DNA from: Gammaproteobacteria bacterium
GTDB lineage: Bacteria > Pseudomonadota > Gammaproteobacteria > Burkholderiales > Rhodocyclaceae
Assembly: GCA_018828385.1 (NCBI GenBank)
Contig: JAHJVE010000003.1
Coordinates: forward strand, 1 to 64,000
DNA length: 64,000 nt
Direction of reading: 5' to 3'
Shown: positions 18,540 to 25,928 of the stretch, piece by piece
Position numbering within the stretch: the first letter of the stretch is position 1
Layout of the letters: each line of letters begins with the position of its first letter
Translations under genes and position numbers: made by a program
Notes under the pieces: generated by a model
The model's database searches: none
The model's input: the letters and a program-made list of their open reading frames with translations, nothing else
What the model was told of the DNA's origin: nothing

Positions 18540-18690
18540 CGGCCAGGCGGTCTCTGCGAGCAGATCGGTCGATGTGGTTGCCCGGCACGTCTAGAACGAA
18601 AGCGCGATAGATCTTTAATTGACCTAGTAGCATGCGCGTAAGGTACGAGAGCGACGAAAAACCAATACCGATGTCATCGAGCGCAAAGCT
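18540..18690 (-). pseudogene. Remnant of an EAL domain (c-di-GMP phosphodiesterase)
   Basis: Read on the minus strand from 18687, the frame gives [18 protein letters not shown] and then [11 protein letters not shown], unmistakably the DDFGTGYSSLSYLK...LKIDRSFV core of EAL domains. Upstream in frame are TAG and TGA (about 18712-18717), and a stop follows at 18490-18492. About 50 codons survive. The catalytic LKID aspartate is Tyr and DDFGTG is DDIGIG, so it is inactive. It is probably a leftover from a deletion or rearrangement. Confidence 0.8.
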
Positions 18691-18906
18691 GTGTCTGGTT
18701 AATCCGCATCACTATAGCGGCACCCATATCAGCAATGTCGTGACTGACCCCGGCCCGTAAATGACAAGGGGGCCGCTGGCAGGCAATTTGCCCGACGTGA
18801 GCGCCGATTTTGCCCGCCCCCTTGCCTGGCGCTTCCGTCCCGCGTTCATATCCCTAGAATCCGGACTGACAGCACGCAACCCCATTCAACATCCCGGAGA
18901 AAACGT
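18691..18906. other. Intergenic stretch upstream of the PQQ-related genes
   Basis: No gene seen. It has a CAAGGGGGC/GCCCCCTTG inverted repeat (18762-18770 and 18816-18824) that could form a long-range leader structure or operator, and presumably the promoter for the binding-protein gene. Confidence 0.4.
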
Positions 18907-19755
18907 ATGACATGTTCCAACCGCCGCCCTTTCTTCCTGGCGTTTGCCACTTTGCTGCTCATCTGCCTTTCCCCGGTGCAGGCCGACGAGCAGATGGACA
19001 CCATTCGCAAGCGTGGCCGGCTGCAAGTCGCCGTCTACAATAATTTCCCCCCTTATTCCGATGCGGGAAAAGGCATTGACGTCGAACTCGGTCAGGCCCT
19101 GGCCGCAAAACTCGGGCTCCAGGCCGAGATCATCGGCTTCATGGTTGGCGAGGACATGAACGACGACCTGCGCAACATGGTCTGGAAAGGCCACTATCTG
19201 CGCGGCAATCCGGCTGACGTGATGATGCGCGTGCCGGTCGATGCGGAATTCGCCAAGGCCAACGACAAGGTGCGTATTTTTGCCCCCTATCATCACGAAG
19301 TGATGGGGATGGCACGGGTCGCCAAGCGTATTCCGGCCCCCAGCGGTTCGGCTGCGGTCGCGCTCGAGGTATTCACTCGAGAGAAAATTGGCGTAGAAAT
19401 CGACACGCTGGCCGCCTCCTTTCTCGGAAGCGTGCTGCATGGCAGGCTACGCTCGAATGTCGTGCATTTCCATTCAATCAAAGAGGCCGCCAAGGCACTC
19501 GGCGAAGACAGCATTTCGGCCATCATGGCGCCGCTCGGCGAACTTGAGGGCAACCTCGCCGGCGACACCCGCTTTGCCATCGGTGAAGCGAAGCTCGGCG
19601 AACTGAGGCCGAAGAGCTGGCTTGTCGGCATGGCCGTCAAGGCCGAGGCGGATGAACTCGCCGCAGCATTGTCCGGCGCTCTTTCGGAATTGCAGAAGGA
19701 TGGCACGGTGGCCGCGATTTTCGAGCGTCACGGGGTGACCTTGCACACACGCTGA
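18907..19755 (+). CDS. Periplasmic solute-binding protein, MoxJ/XoxJ-like
   Basis: A 282-aa exported protein. A Sec signal peptide (NRRPFFLAFATLLLICLS, cleavage after VQA near residue 26) precedes a family 3 binding-protein fold with GRLQVAVYNNFPPYS and GIDVELGQALAAKLG. Such proteins, without an ABC transporter, commonly accompany PQQ dehydrogenases (MoxJ/XoxJ) and are thought to help mature or partner the enzyme. The neighbouring dehydrogenase and propeller genes, and the absence of permease genes, favour that role over amino acid uptake. Confidence 0.8.
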   Translation: MTCSNRRPFFLAFATLLLICLSPVQADEQMDTIRKRGRLQVAVYNNFPPYSDAGKGIDVELGQALAAKLGLQAEIIGFMVGEDMNDDLRNMVWKGHYLRGNPADVMMRVPVDAEFAKANDKVRIFAPYHHEVMGMARVAKRIPAPSGSAAVALEVFTREKIGVEIDTLAASFLGSVLHGRLRSNVVHFHSIKEAAKALGEDSISAIMAPLGELEGNLAGDTRFAIGEAKLGELRPKSWLVGMAVKAEADELAAALSGALSELQKDGTVAAIFERHGVTLHTR

Positions 19756-19839
19756 CACCGTCCGCTCGGCGGATACGCGACGAATGGCTGCAAGACTCCG
19801 GTTCCAGCCGTTCAGATTATCAATACCTGGGCTGAAAAA

Positions 19840-21600
19840 ATGCGCTTATATAGACATCTGTTATTGATGGTTGCCTCCATCGTTCTCACGCCTGTCTTTG
19901 CCGGCGATATCGACTGGCCAACTTATGGTTTGGATCACAGCAACCGGAGGTATTCCGGGATTGACCAGATCAACACCGGGAACGTGAATAAGCTGAGCAG
20001 GGCGTGGACTTACCAGAGTGGAATCAAGGCGACGTTTCAGGCGACGCCCGTCATGGTTGATCGCACCATATTCCTGTCTCTGCCATTCAATCATGTCGTC
20101 GCGCTGGACGCCGTTACAGGAAGACAGTTGTGGCGCTATGACCATCAGCGCAAAAAGGATTATCCAATGTGCTGCGGTCCGGCGAATCGTGGTGTAGCGG
20201 TCGCTGATGGCAAAGTCTTCATTGGCACCGTGGATGCCCGTTTGATTGCGCTGGATGTGCAATCCGGGAAAGTTCTATGGGATATTGAAGTGGCGGACGC
20301 TGGTAGCGTCAAAAGCGAGTCCATTGCTTCCCTGAAGGATTCTGATCCACTGAGAAAGGCCGGCGTTGCCGGGCAATCCGGCGTCGGTATCGCCATGGCG
20401 CCCGTGGTTTACCAAGGCAAGGTGCTCATCGGGGTGACCGGCGTTGGCTTCGGCCTGCATTTGGATTCCGACCGGGATGGCGCGCCACTTGGTACCGTTG
20501 TCGGCTTCGCAGGCAGCTATGGACGGTCTGGATTCCTGGCGGCGTTTGATGTGAATACAGGGAAGCGCATCTGGCAGTTCGACACGATCGCCCCGGTCAA
20601 TTGGGAAGGTGAATTCAGTCAAACGACGCCCGATGGCATAACTCTTCATCGGGATATCGAGAAGGAACGGGCAGATTTGTCGAAGTATCCTGAGGCAGCC
20701 AAGTATGGTGGAGGCTCGGCGTGGTCCACTCCGGCGATAGATGCCAAGAATGGTTTGTTGTACTTCGGTACTGGCAACCCATCCCCCCAGATGGATGGCA
20801 CTTCAAGACCTGGAGATAACCTATATACGGTCTCCTTGGTCTGCTTGGACGTCAACACCGGAAAAATTCGCTGGCATTACCAGCAGGTGCCGCACGACCA
20901 GTGGGGCTATGACGTGGCCAGCCCGGCAGTCCTGTTCGATTACCCCCATAGAGGAAAACTGGTACCGGCTGTAGGCCAGGCCGCCAAGATCGGCTGGTAC
21001 TATATTCATAACCGCCTGACCGGCGAGTTGCTGCTCAAATCGGAAGAGTTCGTGGCTCACCAAAACACCTTTACCAACCCAACTCCGGAAGGCCAGGTGA
21101 TCTTGCCAGGCGTGCTTGGGGGGGTTAGTTGGTCGCCGACCTCTGTGGATGCGAATAAACTGGTTGCGTATGTGCCGGCGATCCACTGGCCGGTCAAATA
21201 CACCAAGAGGGTTCTTCCCGCCTCGCCAAGCAAGCCAGCAGTGGAATACACGACACTTGAACCACTGATGGATGTCCCGCGTTGGGGCGTGTTGTCGGCG
21301 ATTGATCTGGCATCGGGGAAGGTCAAGTGGCAACGCAAGACGGCGCAGCCATTGGTGGGCGGCTTGTTGGCAACCGAGGGCAATCTCGTCTTCATGGGCG
21401 AGGGCGGGGGGAGATTCAATGCTTATGACGCCACGACTGGCCTAGTGTTGTGGAGCGATCAATTGGACGCCGGGGTAAATGCTCCTCCGATTACTTATCA
21501 GATCGATGGTGTTCAGTATGTGGCGGTCGCTGCCGGCGGCAATCAGATTTTTGGATACAAGGCCGGAGATATGTTCCAGGTCTATAAGCTGAATCATTAG
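19840..21600 (+). CDS. PQQ-dependent dehydrogenase-like quinoprotein
   Basis: A 586-aa periplasmic beta-propeller protein with signal peptide (cleavage near VFAGDI). It starts WPTYGLDHSNRRYS like type I quinoprotein alcohol dehydrogenases and has the vicinal disulfide (PMCCGPANRGVA, C111-C112) that lies over PQQ. At the usual catalytic segment it reads VPHDQWGYD (350-358). Family enzymes normally have Asp where Gly356 stands, while Asp358 is the position that binds lanthanides in XoxF. It lacks a fused cytochrome and none is adjacent. Base composition looks more A/T-rich than its neighbours, a hint of transfer. Substrate unknown. Confidence 0.85.
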   Translation: MRLYRHLLLMVASIVLTPVFAGDIDWPTYGLDHSNRRYSGIDQINTGNVNKLSRAWTYQSGIKATFQATPVMVDRTIFLSLPFNHVVALDAVTGRQLWRYDHQRKKDYPMCCGPANRGVAVADGKVFIGTVDARLIALDVQSGKVLWDIEVADAGSVKSESIASLKDSDPLRKAGVAGQSGVGIAMAPVVYQGKVLIGVTGVGFGLHLDSDRDGAPLGTVVGFAGSYGRSGFLAAFDVNTGKRIWQFDTIAPVNWEGEFSQTTPDGITLHRDIEKERADLSKYPEAAKYGGGSAWSTPAIDAKNGLLYFGTGNPSPQMDGTSRPGDNLYTVSLVCLDVNTGKIRWHYQQVPHDQWGYDVASPAVLFDYPHRGKLVPAVGQAAKIGWYYIHNRLTGELLLKSEEFVAHQNTFTNPTPEGQVILPGVLGGVSWSPTSVDANKLVAYVPAIHWPVKYTKRVLPASPSKPAVEYTTLEPLMDVPRWGVLSAIDLASGKVKWQRKTAQPLVGGLLATEGNLVFMGEGGGRFNAYDATTGLVLWSDQLDAGVNAPPITYQIDGVQYVAVAAGGNQIFGYKAGDMFQVYKLNH

Positions 21601-21628
21601 AGTGCTTGGATAAATCGGAGTGATTGCG

Positions 21629-22699
21629 ATGAAAATGAAGTCGATCAGAATGCCCAGCAAACTCATTTGCGCCACCCTGTTTGCCCTGGGCCTCGCCGCT
21701 GCTGCCCAGGCCCAGACGGCCGGCGTGGCTTATATCTCGAACCAGAATGGCGGCATCGGTGTCCTTGATCTGGCGACACTCGAACTGACCGGTTCATTCG
21801 AGGTCGGAGCCAAGGGGCCGCGCGGCATCGGCGTCACGGCCGACGGCAAGTATCTGGTTACGGCCAACAAGGATGATGCCAACGTTTCAATCATCGACCT
21901 GGCCACCCGCAAGGTCGTCAAGCAGGTCAAGATTGGCAAGAATCCGGAGTTCGTGCGCGTTCTCGGTGACAAGGCCTTTGTTACCTACGAACCCAGTTCC
22001 AAGGGCGGCCCGCCGCCCAAGCCCGGCGCCGTCGTGGTCAAGGAAGACGACGATGATGACAAGGTTCCGGCCCGCATCGCCATTGTCGATATCAGGAAAG
22101 GCAAGCTGCTCAAGGAAATCACCAGCGGCCCGGAAACCGAAGGCATCGAGTTCACGCCTGACGGCAAACGGATGATCGTCACCAACGAGGCCGACAACAC
22201 TATTACCTTGCATGACATCCGCAGCGGCAAACTGCTCAAAACCGTCCCGACCAGCAAATACGGCGACCGGCCGCGCGGCATCAAGGTGTCACCGGATGGC
22301 AAGCACTATGTTGCGACGCTCGAATTCGGCAACAAGCTCCTCGTTCTCGATGACAAGCTCGACCCGATCAAGACGGTGGAAACTGGCAAGACGCCCTACG
22401 GCGTTGCCTTCGATCGGTCTGGTCAGCGCATTTTCGTCGCCGCGTCGCGGGCCAATACGCTGCAGGTTTTTGATGCCACGTCCCTTGAGAAAATCAAGGA
22501 CATCCAGAGTGGCGAGCGTTGCTGGCACTTCACTTTCACCCCGGATGACAAACAGATCCTGCTGACTTGCGGTCGTTCCGACGAGGTGATCGTGATCGAT
22601 GCCGACAAGCTGGAAGTGACCAAGCGCATTGCCAACAAGGGCATGCCCTGGGGCATAGTCACTTATCCGAAGGCGTTTGGCAGCCTCGATCAGCCTTGA
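21629..22699 (+). CDS. PQQ-associated YVTN beta-propeller protein
   Basis: A 356-aa exported protein: signal peptide ICATLFALGLAAAAQAQ, then seven-bladed YVTN-type repeats (for example GIGVTADGKYLVTANKDD, GIEFTPDGKRMIVTNEAD). It matches the PQQ-dependent catabolism-associated beta-propeller class that co-occurs with quinoprotein alcohol dehydrogenases. I use the ATG at 21629 (CGGAG 8 bases upstream). Blade 2 or 3 contains an unusual acidic insert (EDDDDDK, about 140), possibly a Ca2+ site. It follows the dehydrogenase by 28 bases, so they are co-transcribed. Confidence 0.85.
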   Translation: MKMKSIRMPSKLICATLFALGLAAAAQAQTAGVAYISNQNGGIGVLDLATLELTGSFEVGAKGPRGIGVTADGKYLVTANKDDANVSIIDLATRKVVKQVKIGKNPEFVRVLGDKAFVTYEPSSKGGPPPKPGAVVVKEDDDDDKVPARIAIVDIRKGKLLKEITSGPETEGIEFTPDGKRMIVTNEADNTITLHDIRSGKLLKTVPTSKYGDRPRGIKVSPDGKHYVATLEFGNKLLVLDDKLDPIKTVETGKTPYGVAFDRSGQRIFVAASRANTLQVFDATSLEKIKDIQSGERCWHFTFTPDDKQILLTCGRSDEVIVIDADKLEVTKRIANKGMPWGIVTYPKAFGSLDQP

Positions 22700-22732
22700 G
22701 GCCACAGGCTTACCGGAATCCCGCCAGTCAGG

Positions 22733-23362
22733 CTAATCGATCAGTTTGAGCTTCATGGCCAAGCGGGCGAGTTCGATATCCGTCCTGACGCCCAGCTTGG
22801 CCTTGATCTGGTAGTGAACGTTCTGCACGGTTTTGGGACTGATACTGAGGATGTTGCCGATTTCCTCGACGCCATGGCCGCCAAGAAGCAGGCGGAGGAT
22901 TTCGAATTCCCGTGGATTCAGCTCTTCCGCCGGATTGCTCTCACCCTGCAGCAGAATCAAGGCCATCTCCGGCGCGATGTCCGGGCTCAGTACTTTTTCC
23001 TTGCGGGCGACCTTGTACACGGCCTGGATGAGCACATCCGGACTGCTGCTCTTGGTCACGTAGCCGAGGGCGCCGGCGCGGATGGCCTGTGCCGCGAAAA
23101 GCGGGTCGCGATGCATGCTGAAGGCCAGGATACGGGCATCGGGCTGGCGCTGCAGGATGCGGCGGGTGAGTTCGATGCCGCCCATGTTCGGTAGCGATAA
23201 GTCGAGAATGATCAGGTCTGGCTCGAATTCCCGCAGTCGTTGCAGAGCCTCTTCGGCGGAATCTGCCTCAGCCTCGACGCGCAGGTCGGCGCGGCGTTCG
23301 AGGAGCCGGCGATAGCCTTCGCGGACGACGGCATGGTCGTCGACCAGGAGAATGCGGATCAT
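22733..23362 (-). CDS. NarL/LuxR-family response regulator (MoxX-like)
   Basis: A 209-aa regulator: receiver domain with acidic DD at 8-9, phosphoacceptor D54 (IILDLSLP) and K in YVTKS; C-terminal LuxR HTH (LNPREFEILRLLLGG, then SISPKTVQNVHYQIKAKLG). It overlaps the kinase gene by 4 bases (ATGA), forming a two-component pair. Convergence with the PQQ genes and similarity of the kinase to MoxY suggest control of that locus. Confidence 0.93.
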   Translation of the reverse strand: MIRILLVDDHAVVREGYRRLLERRADLRVEAEADSAEEALQRLREFEPDLIILDLSLPNMGGIELTRRILQRQPDARILAFSMHRDPLFAAQAIRAGALGYVTKSSSPDVLIQAVYKVARKEKVLSPDIAPEMALILLQGESNPAEELNPREFEILRLLLGGHGVEEIGNILSISPKTVQNVHYQIKAKLGVRTDIELARLAMKLKLID

Positions 23363-24768
23363 GACGCTTCCTTCCCTGCGGTTTCATCGGCGCCCGCCAA
23401 GGGCAGGGAGACGCTGACGAGGGTTCCTCGCGGCGGTGCCGGCAGGATGCTCAGCGTGCCGCCCAAGGCCAGGACCCGTTCTTCCATGCCCAGCCGCCCG
23501 AAGCCGCCCGGCTTTCCGGACTTGCCGGAGCTTTCACGGGAAGCACTGCCCTGGCCGTCGTCGCGAATCTCCAGCACCAGGCCTGCTGGCCGGCGCTGCA
23601 GTATTACCTCGACCCGATCAGGCTGGCCATGGCGCACGGCATTGGTAATGCTCTCCTGAATAATTCGGTAGAGGCTGACGTTGATGTTGTTCGGCAAGTC
23701 GCCAAGCGCTGGGTCAGCGGCGAGCGTGAAACGGGTATCCCGGCAGCGCTGATTCCAGCCCGTGATCAACTGTTCCAGGCTGGGCAGCAGCCCGAATTCT
23801 TCGAGGCCGATGGGCCGCAAGCGATGGAGAATCTGTTGCAGGGCTTCCATCATGTGCTCGACGGTCTTAACGATGGAATCCGCGCAGGGACGTAGGGCAG
23901 GTACGGCTTCGTCGGCCAGCTCCCGGGCAAAGGCTGCTTCGGCATTGAGGGAAGCCAGATACTGACCAAATTCATCGTGGAGCTCCCGAGCCAGGTGCCG
24001 GCGTTCCTCCTCGCGTACCGACAGCAATCGGTGCGCCAGGCGCTGCTGGCTGTGGATAGTATTTTCCAGACGGTTGGCCAAATGGTTGAAGCCCTCGCCG
24101 ATACTGTTCAGTTCAATCAGAGCGGAGTTCGGCATGCGGGCGCTGAGATCACCTTGCTCCATTCGTCTGAGGGTGCCAAGAATGGCCTCCGAAGGTGCCA
24201 GGGCATTGCGTACCGGGCGATAGACGAAAAAGCTGAGGAGCAAAATCATCACGCTGACTGCCAGAAGATTGCCAAGCTTCTTAGCCAATTCCTGCACTTC
24301 GCTGCCGTAATTGGGTGTGACCACCAGTTGCCCGGCAGTGACGCCCGGATAATGGCCAATGCTGTCCAGATATGCTATATCGCTGCCGATTACCCAGCGC
24401 ATGAAGTCGTCCACGGGGCCGGGCAGCTTGGTTGCTTCGGCAAAACATTGCCGGTACATGGTATGGCTATGGAAATCGGTCATCTCAATGCAGAAATTGA
24501 GTACTTGGCCGATCGCCTTTAAGGCGGCCAAGTCGAGGTTGAGCTCGGCCAGGGGCGCGTTGTAGACCGAGTAATTGCGATTGATCTCGTCGGCGATAAG
24601 CAGGCGGATGGCAATGCCAGTGCGCTGAATGTCGCTGCGGATGCGATAGCGGGCCTCGAGCAGCGTCACTGCGGCCCCGACGAAAAGCACGATCAGGGCA
24701 AACAGGCTGACGCGAACAAGGAGATGGCGCTTGAGGTTAAGCGGGCGCAATGGGGGAGAGGCGAACAT
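23359..24768 (-). CDS. MoxY-like sensor histidine kinase
   Basis: A 469-aa inner-membrane kinase. TM1 about 20-38, a LapD/MoxY-type periplasmic domain about 40-165, TM2 about 166-183, HAMP 185-240, HisKA_3 with H264 in RELHDEFGQ, and a C-terminal HATPase with ISTDDGQGS-type G motifs (EIRDDGQG) and GRLGMEER. I start at the Met followed by FASPPL because the in-frame upstream extension to 24984 lacks a signal or membrane pattern and runs through intergenic sequence. MoxYX regulates methanol oxidation in Paracoccus; an analogous role in PQQ-dehydrogenase induction is inferred. Confidence 0.88.
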   Translation of the reverse strand: MFASPPLRPLNLKRHLLVRVSLFALIVLFVGAAVTLLEARYRIRSDIQRTGIAIRLLIADEINRNYSVYNAPLAELNLDLAALKAIGQVLNFCIEMTDFHSHTMYRQCFAEATKLPGPVDDFMRWVIGSDIAYLDSIGHYPGVTAGQLVVTPNYGSEVQELAKKLGNLLAVSVMILLLSFFVYRPVRNALAPSEAILGTLRRMEQGDLSARMPNSALIELNSIGEGFNHLANRLENTIHSQQRLAHRLLSVREEERRHLARELHDEFGQYLASLNAEAAFARELADEAVPALRPCADSIVKTVEHMMEALQQILHRLRPIGLEEFGLLPSLEQLITGWNQRCRDTRFTLAADPALGDLPNNINVSLYRIIQESITNAVRHGQPDRVEVILQRRPAGLVLEIRDDGQGSASRESSGKSGKPGGFGRLGMEERVLALGGTLSILPAPPRGTLVSVSLPLAGADETAGKEAS

Positions 24769-25117
24769 GGTCAGGCGGTAATCGTCGATGTGGACATAGG
24801 ATGCCTCAAAACTGTCGGGTAAATTGCCCGACTTCAACCCGGACAGGGGCGCGTAATTTTCCACTTTGTGGAGCGCGCCAGAGGGTTCTTTCTTACATTG
24901 GGATCGGCAACCCGGAGAAACAGCACACCTTGAGCAAAGGAGCGACCGGGATGATGTGTGATGAGCTTCCCGCAGCAGCGGCATCGGGTGCTTGCAGTTT
25001 TACCGATGTGAGGCAACAGCTTGGATGTCGGGTTCGCCTTCAACACCGGACAGATTCCACCAGCAAGCCGAATGTCTCTTCAGGGCACACACCAGACCAA
25101 CCATCGCCTCTGAATAC
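24769..25117. other. Intergenic region upstream of the sensor kinase
   Basis: No convincing gene or RNA seen. Open frames here have atypical composition. A GGGTTCG...TTCCACCA stretch near 25034-25066 superficially recalls a tRNA 3' end but does not fold as one. Confidence 0.4.
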
Positions 25118-25156
25118 CCCAACAAAAAGGAACCCGAGAGGTTCCTTTTTGTTGGG
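25118..25156. terminator. Bidirectional Rho-independent terminator
   Basis: CCCAACAAAAAGGAACC and GGTTCCTTTTTGTTGGG form a perfect 17-bp stem around CGAGA, with A and T runs so that it can act on both strands. On the minus strand it serves the cysteine-repeat protein gene; there is no obvious + strand gene ending here. Confidence 0.85.
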
Positions 25157-25177
25157 CTGCTATCCCGTTGATTGTCC

Positions 25178-25223
25178 CAATCCCACGGTCAACCGGAATT
25201 TTTGCCCAAAAATGAAATGCCGG
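25178..25223 (-). repeat. Interspersed repeat, copy 5 (reverse, GTGGGATTG subtype)
   Basis: Identical over 46 bases to copy 4 at 18373-18418. Its A/T-rich end runs into a perfect inverted repeat, GAAATGCCGGG TG CCCGGCATTTC (25214-25237), just after the stop of the cysteine-repeat gene. Confidence 0.93.
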
Positions 25224-25237
25224 GTGCCCGGCATTTC
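25214..25237. other. Perfect 11-bp inverted repeat at the end of repeat copy 5
   Basis: GAAATGCCGGG and CCCGGCATTTC flank TG. Copy 4 has a partly decayed version at the same place, so this palindrome may be an ancestral part of the element. On the minus strand it could help terminate the upstream gene. Confidence 0.75.
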
Positions 25238-25243
25238 GTCGCT

Positions 25244-25792
25244 TTATTTCACGCCGAACTGCTCACGCAGGCAGGCTTTGTGTTCCGGGCCGATTTTGTC
25301 CTGGCAGGCGGCGCGGGCTTTCTGGTGTTGCTCGCAGCGGGCCTGATTCGGGGCTTTGCTGCAGTCGACCGGCGGCATTTTCTGTTGCATGCACTGGCGG
25401 CGGGCGGGGCCGGTCTGGCCTTGGCATTCCTTGTAGGCCATCTTGCGTGCTTCGCATTGCTGCGGGTTGCCGGCTTTGGCGCAGTCGACGTTTTGCCGCT
25501 GCTCCTGCATGCATTGCCGGCGTTGCGGGCCGGCGGTGTTCTTGCAGGCTTCACGGGCCTGGGTGCGGGCTTCGCGTTGGGCGGTGCAGGCGGCCGGGTT
25601 CGGGGCCTGGCTGCAGTCACGCGGGGCGCGGGCGCGCTGGCCGCCTTGCATTATTCCGGCGCCGCCGCCGGGGCCCATGCCGTTCATGCCGCCGCCCATT
25701 CCTCCCGGGCCTTGAGCGGGCTGGGCGCTGGCCGGCAGGCAGATCAGGGAAGCCAGCAGGGCGCTGGCGATCATCATCAGGCGGGTTTTCAT
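25244..25792 (-). CDS. Secreted cysteine-repeat protein
   Basis: A 182-aa protein with signal peptide (RLMMIASALLASLICLPASA) and a Gly/Met-rich linker (26-50). Three tandem repeats of about 40 residues follow, each with four cysteines: C60, 69, 83, 94; C104, 113, 123, 134; C144, 153, 163, 174. Repeats 2 and 3 have exactly the same spacing (9, 10, 11). Each carries a DC(S/A)(Q/K)A start and a GPxxxxxCMQ end. Even cysteine number suggests disulfides in the periplasm or metal binding. I know no function. Start chosen at the ATG with AAGGAG 7 bases upstream. Confidence 0.8.
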   Translation of the reverse strand: MKTRLMMIASALLASLICLPASAQPAQGPGGMGGGMNGMGPGGGAGIMQGGQRARAPRDCSQAPNPAACTAQREARTQAREACKNTAGPQRRQCMQEQRQNVDCAKAGNPQQCEARKMAYKECQGQTGPARRQCMQQKMPPVDCSKAPNQARCEQHQKARAACQDKIGPEHKACLREQFGVK

Positions 25793-25928
25793 TTTTCGCT
25801 CCTTGCGAGTGGGGTACGACTTCATTCTAGGTGCATGAAATCGCCGGTTCCCGGCAAGTTGTAAAGGTGTGCAAACAGAGTGCCGTCTGCTTACAAATCG
25901 TTACCTGCTGCGTGCTATATTGCCGCGC

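Noticed and set aside
25030..25070. tRNA or tmRNA 3' end (GGGTTCG ... TTCCACCA)
   Set aside because: No acceptor or T-stem pairing could be drawn; the T loop sequence is wrong.
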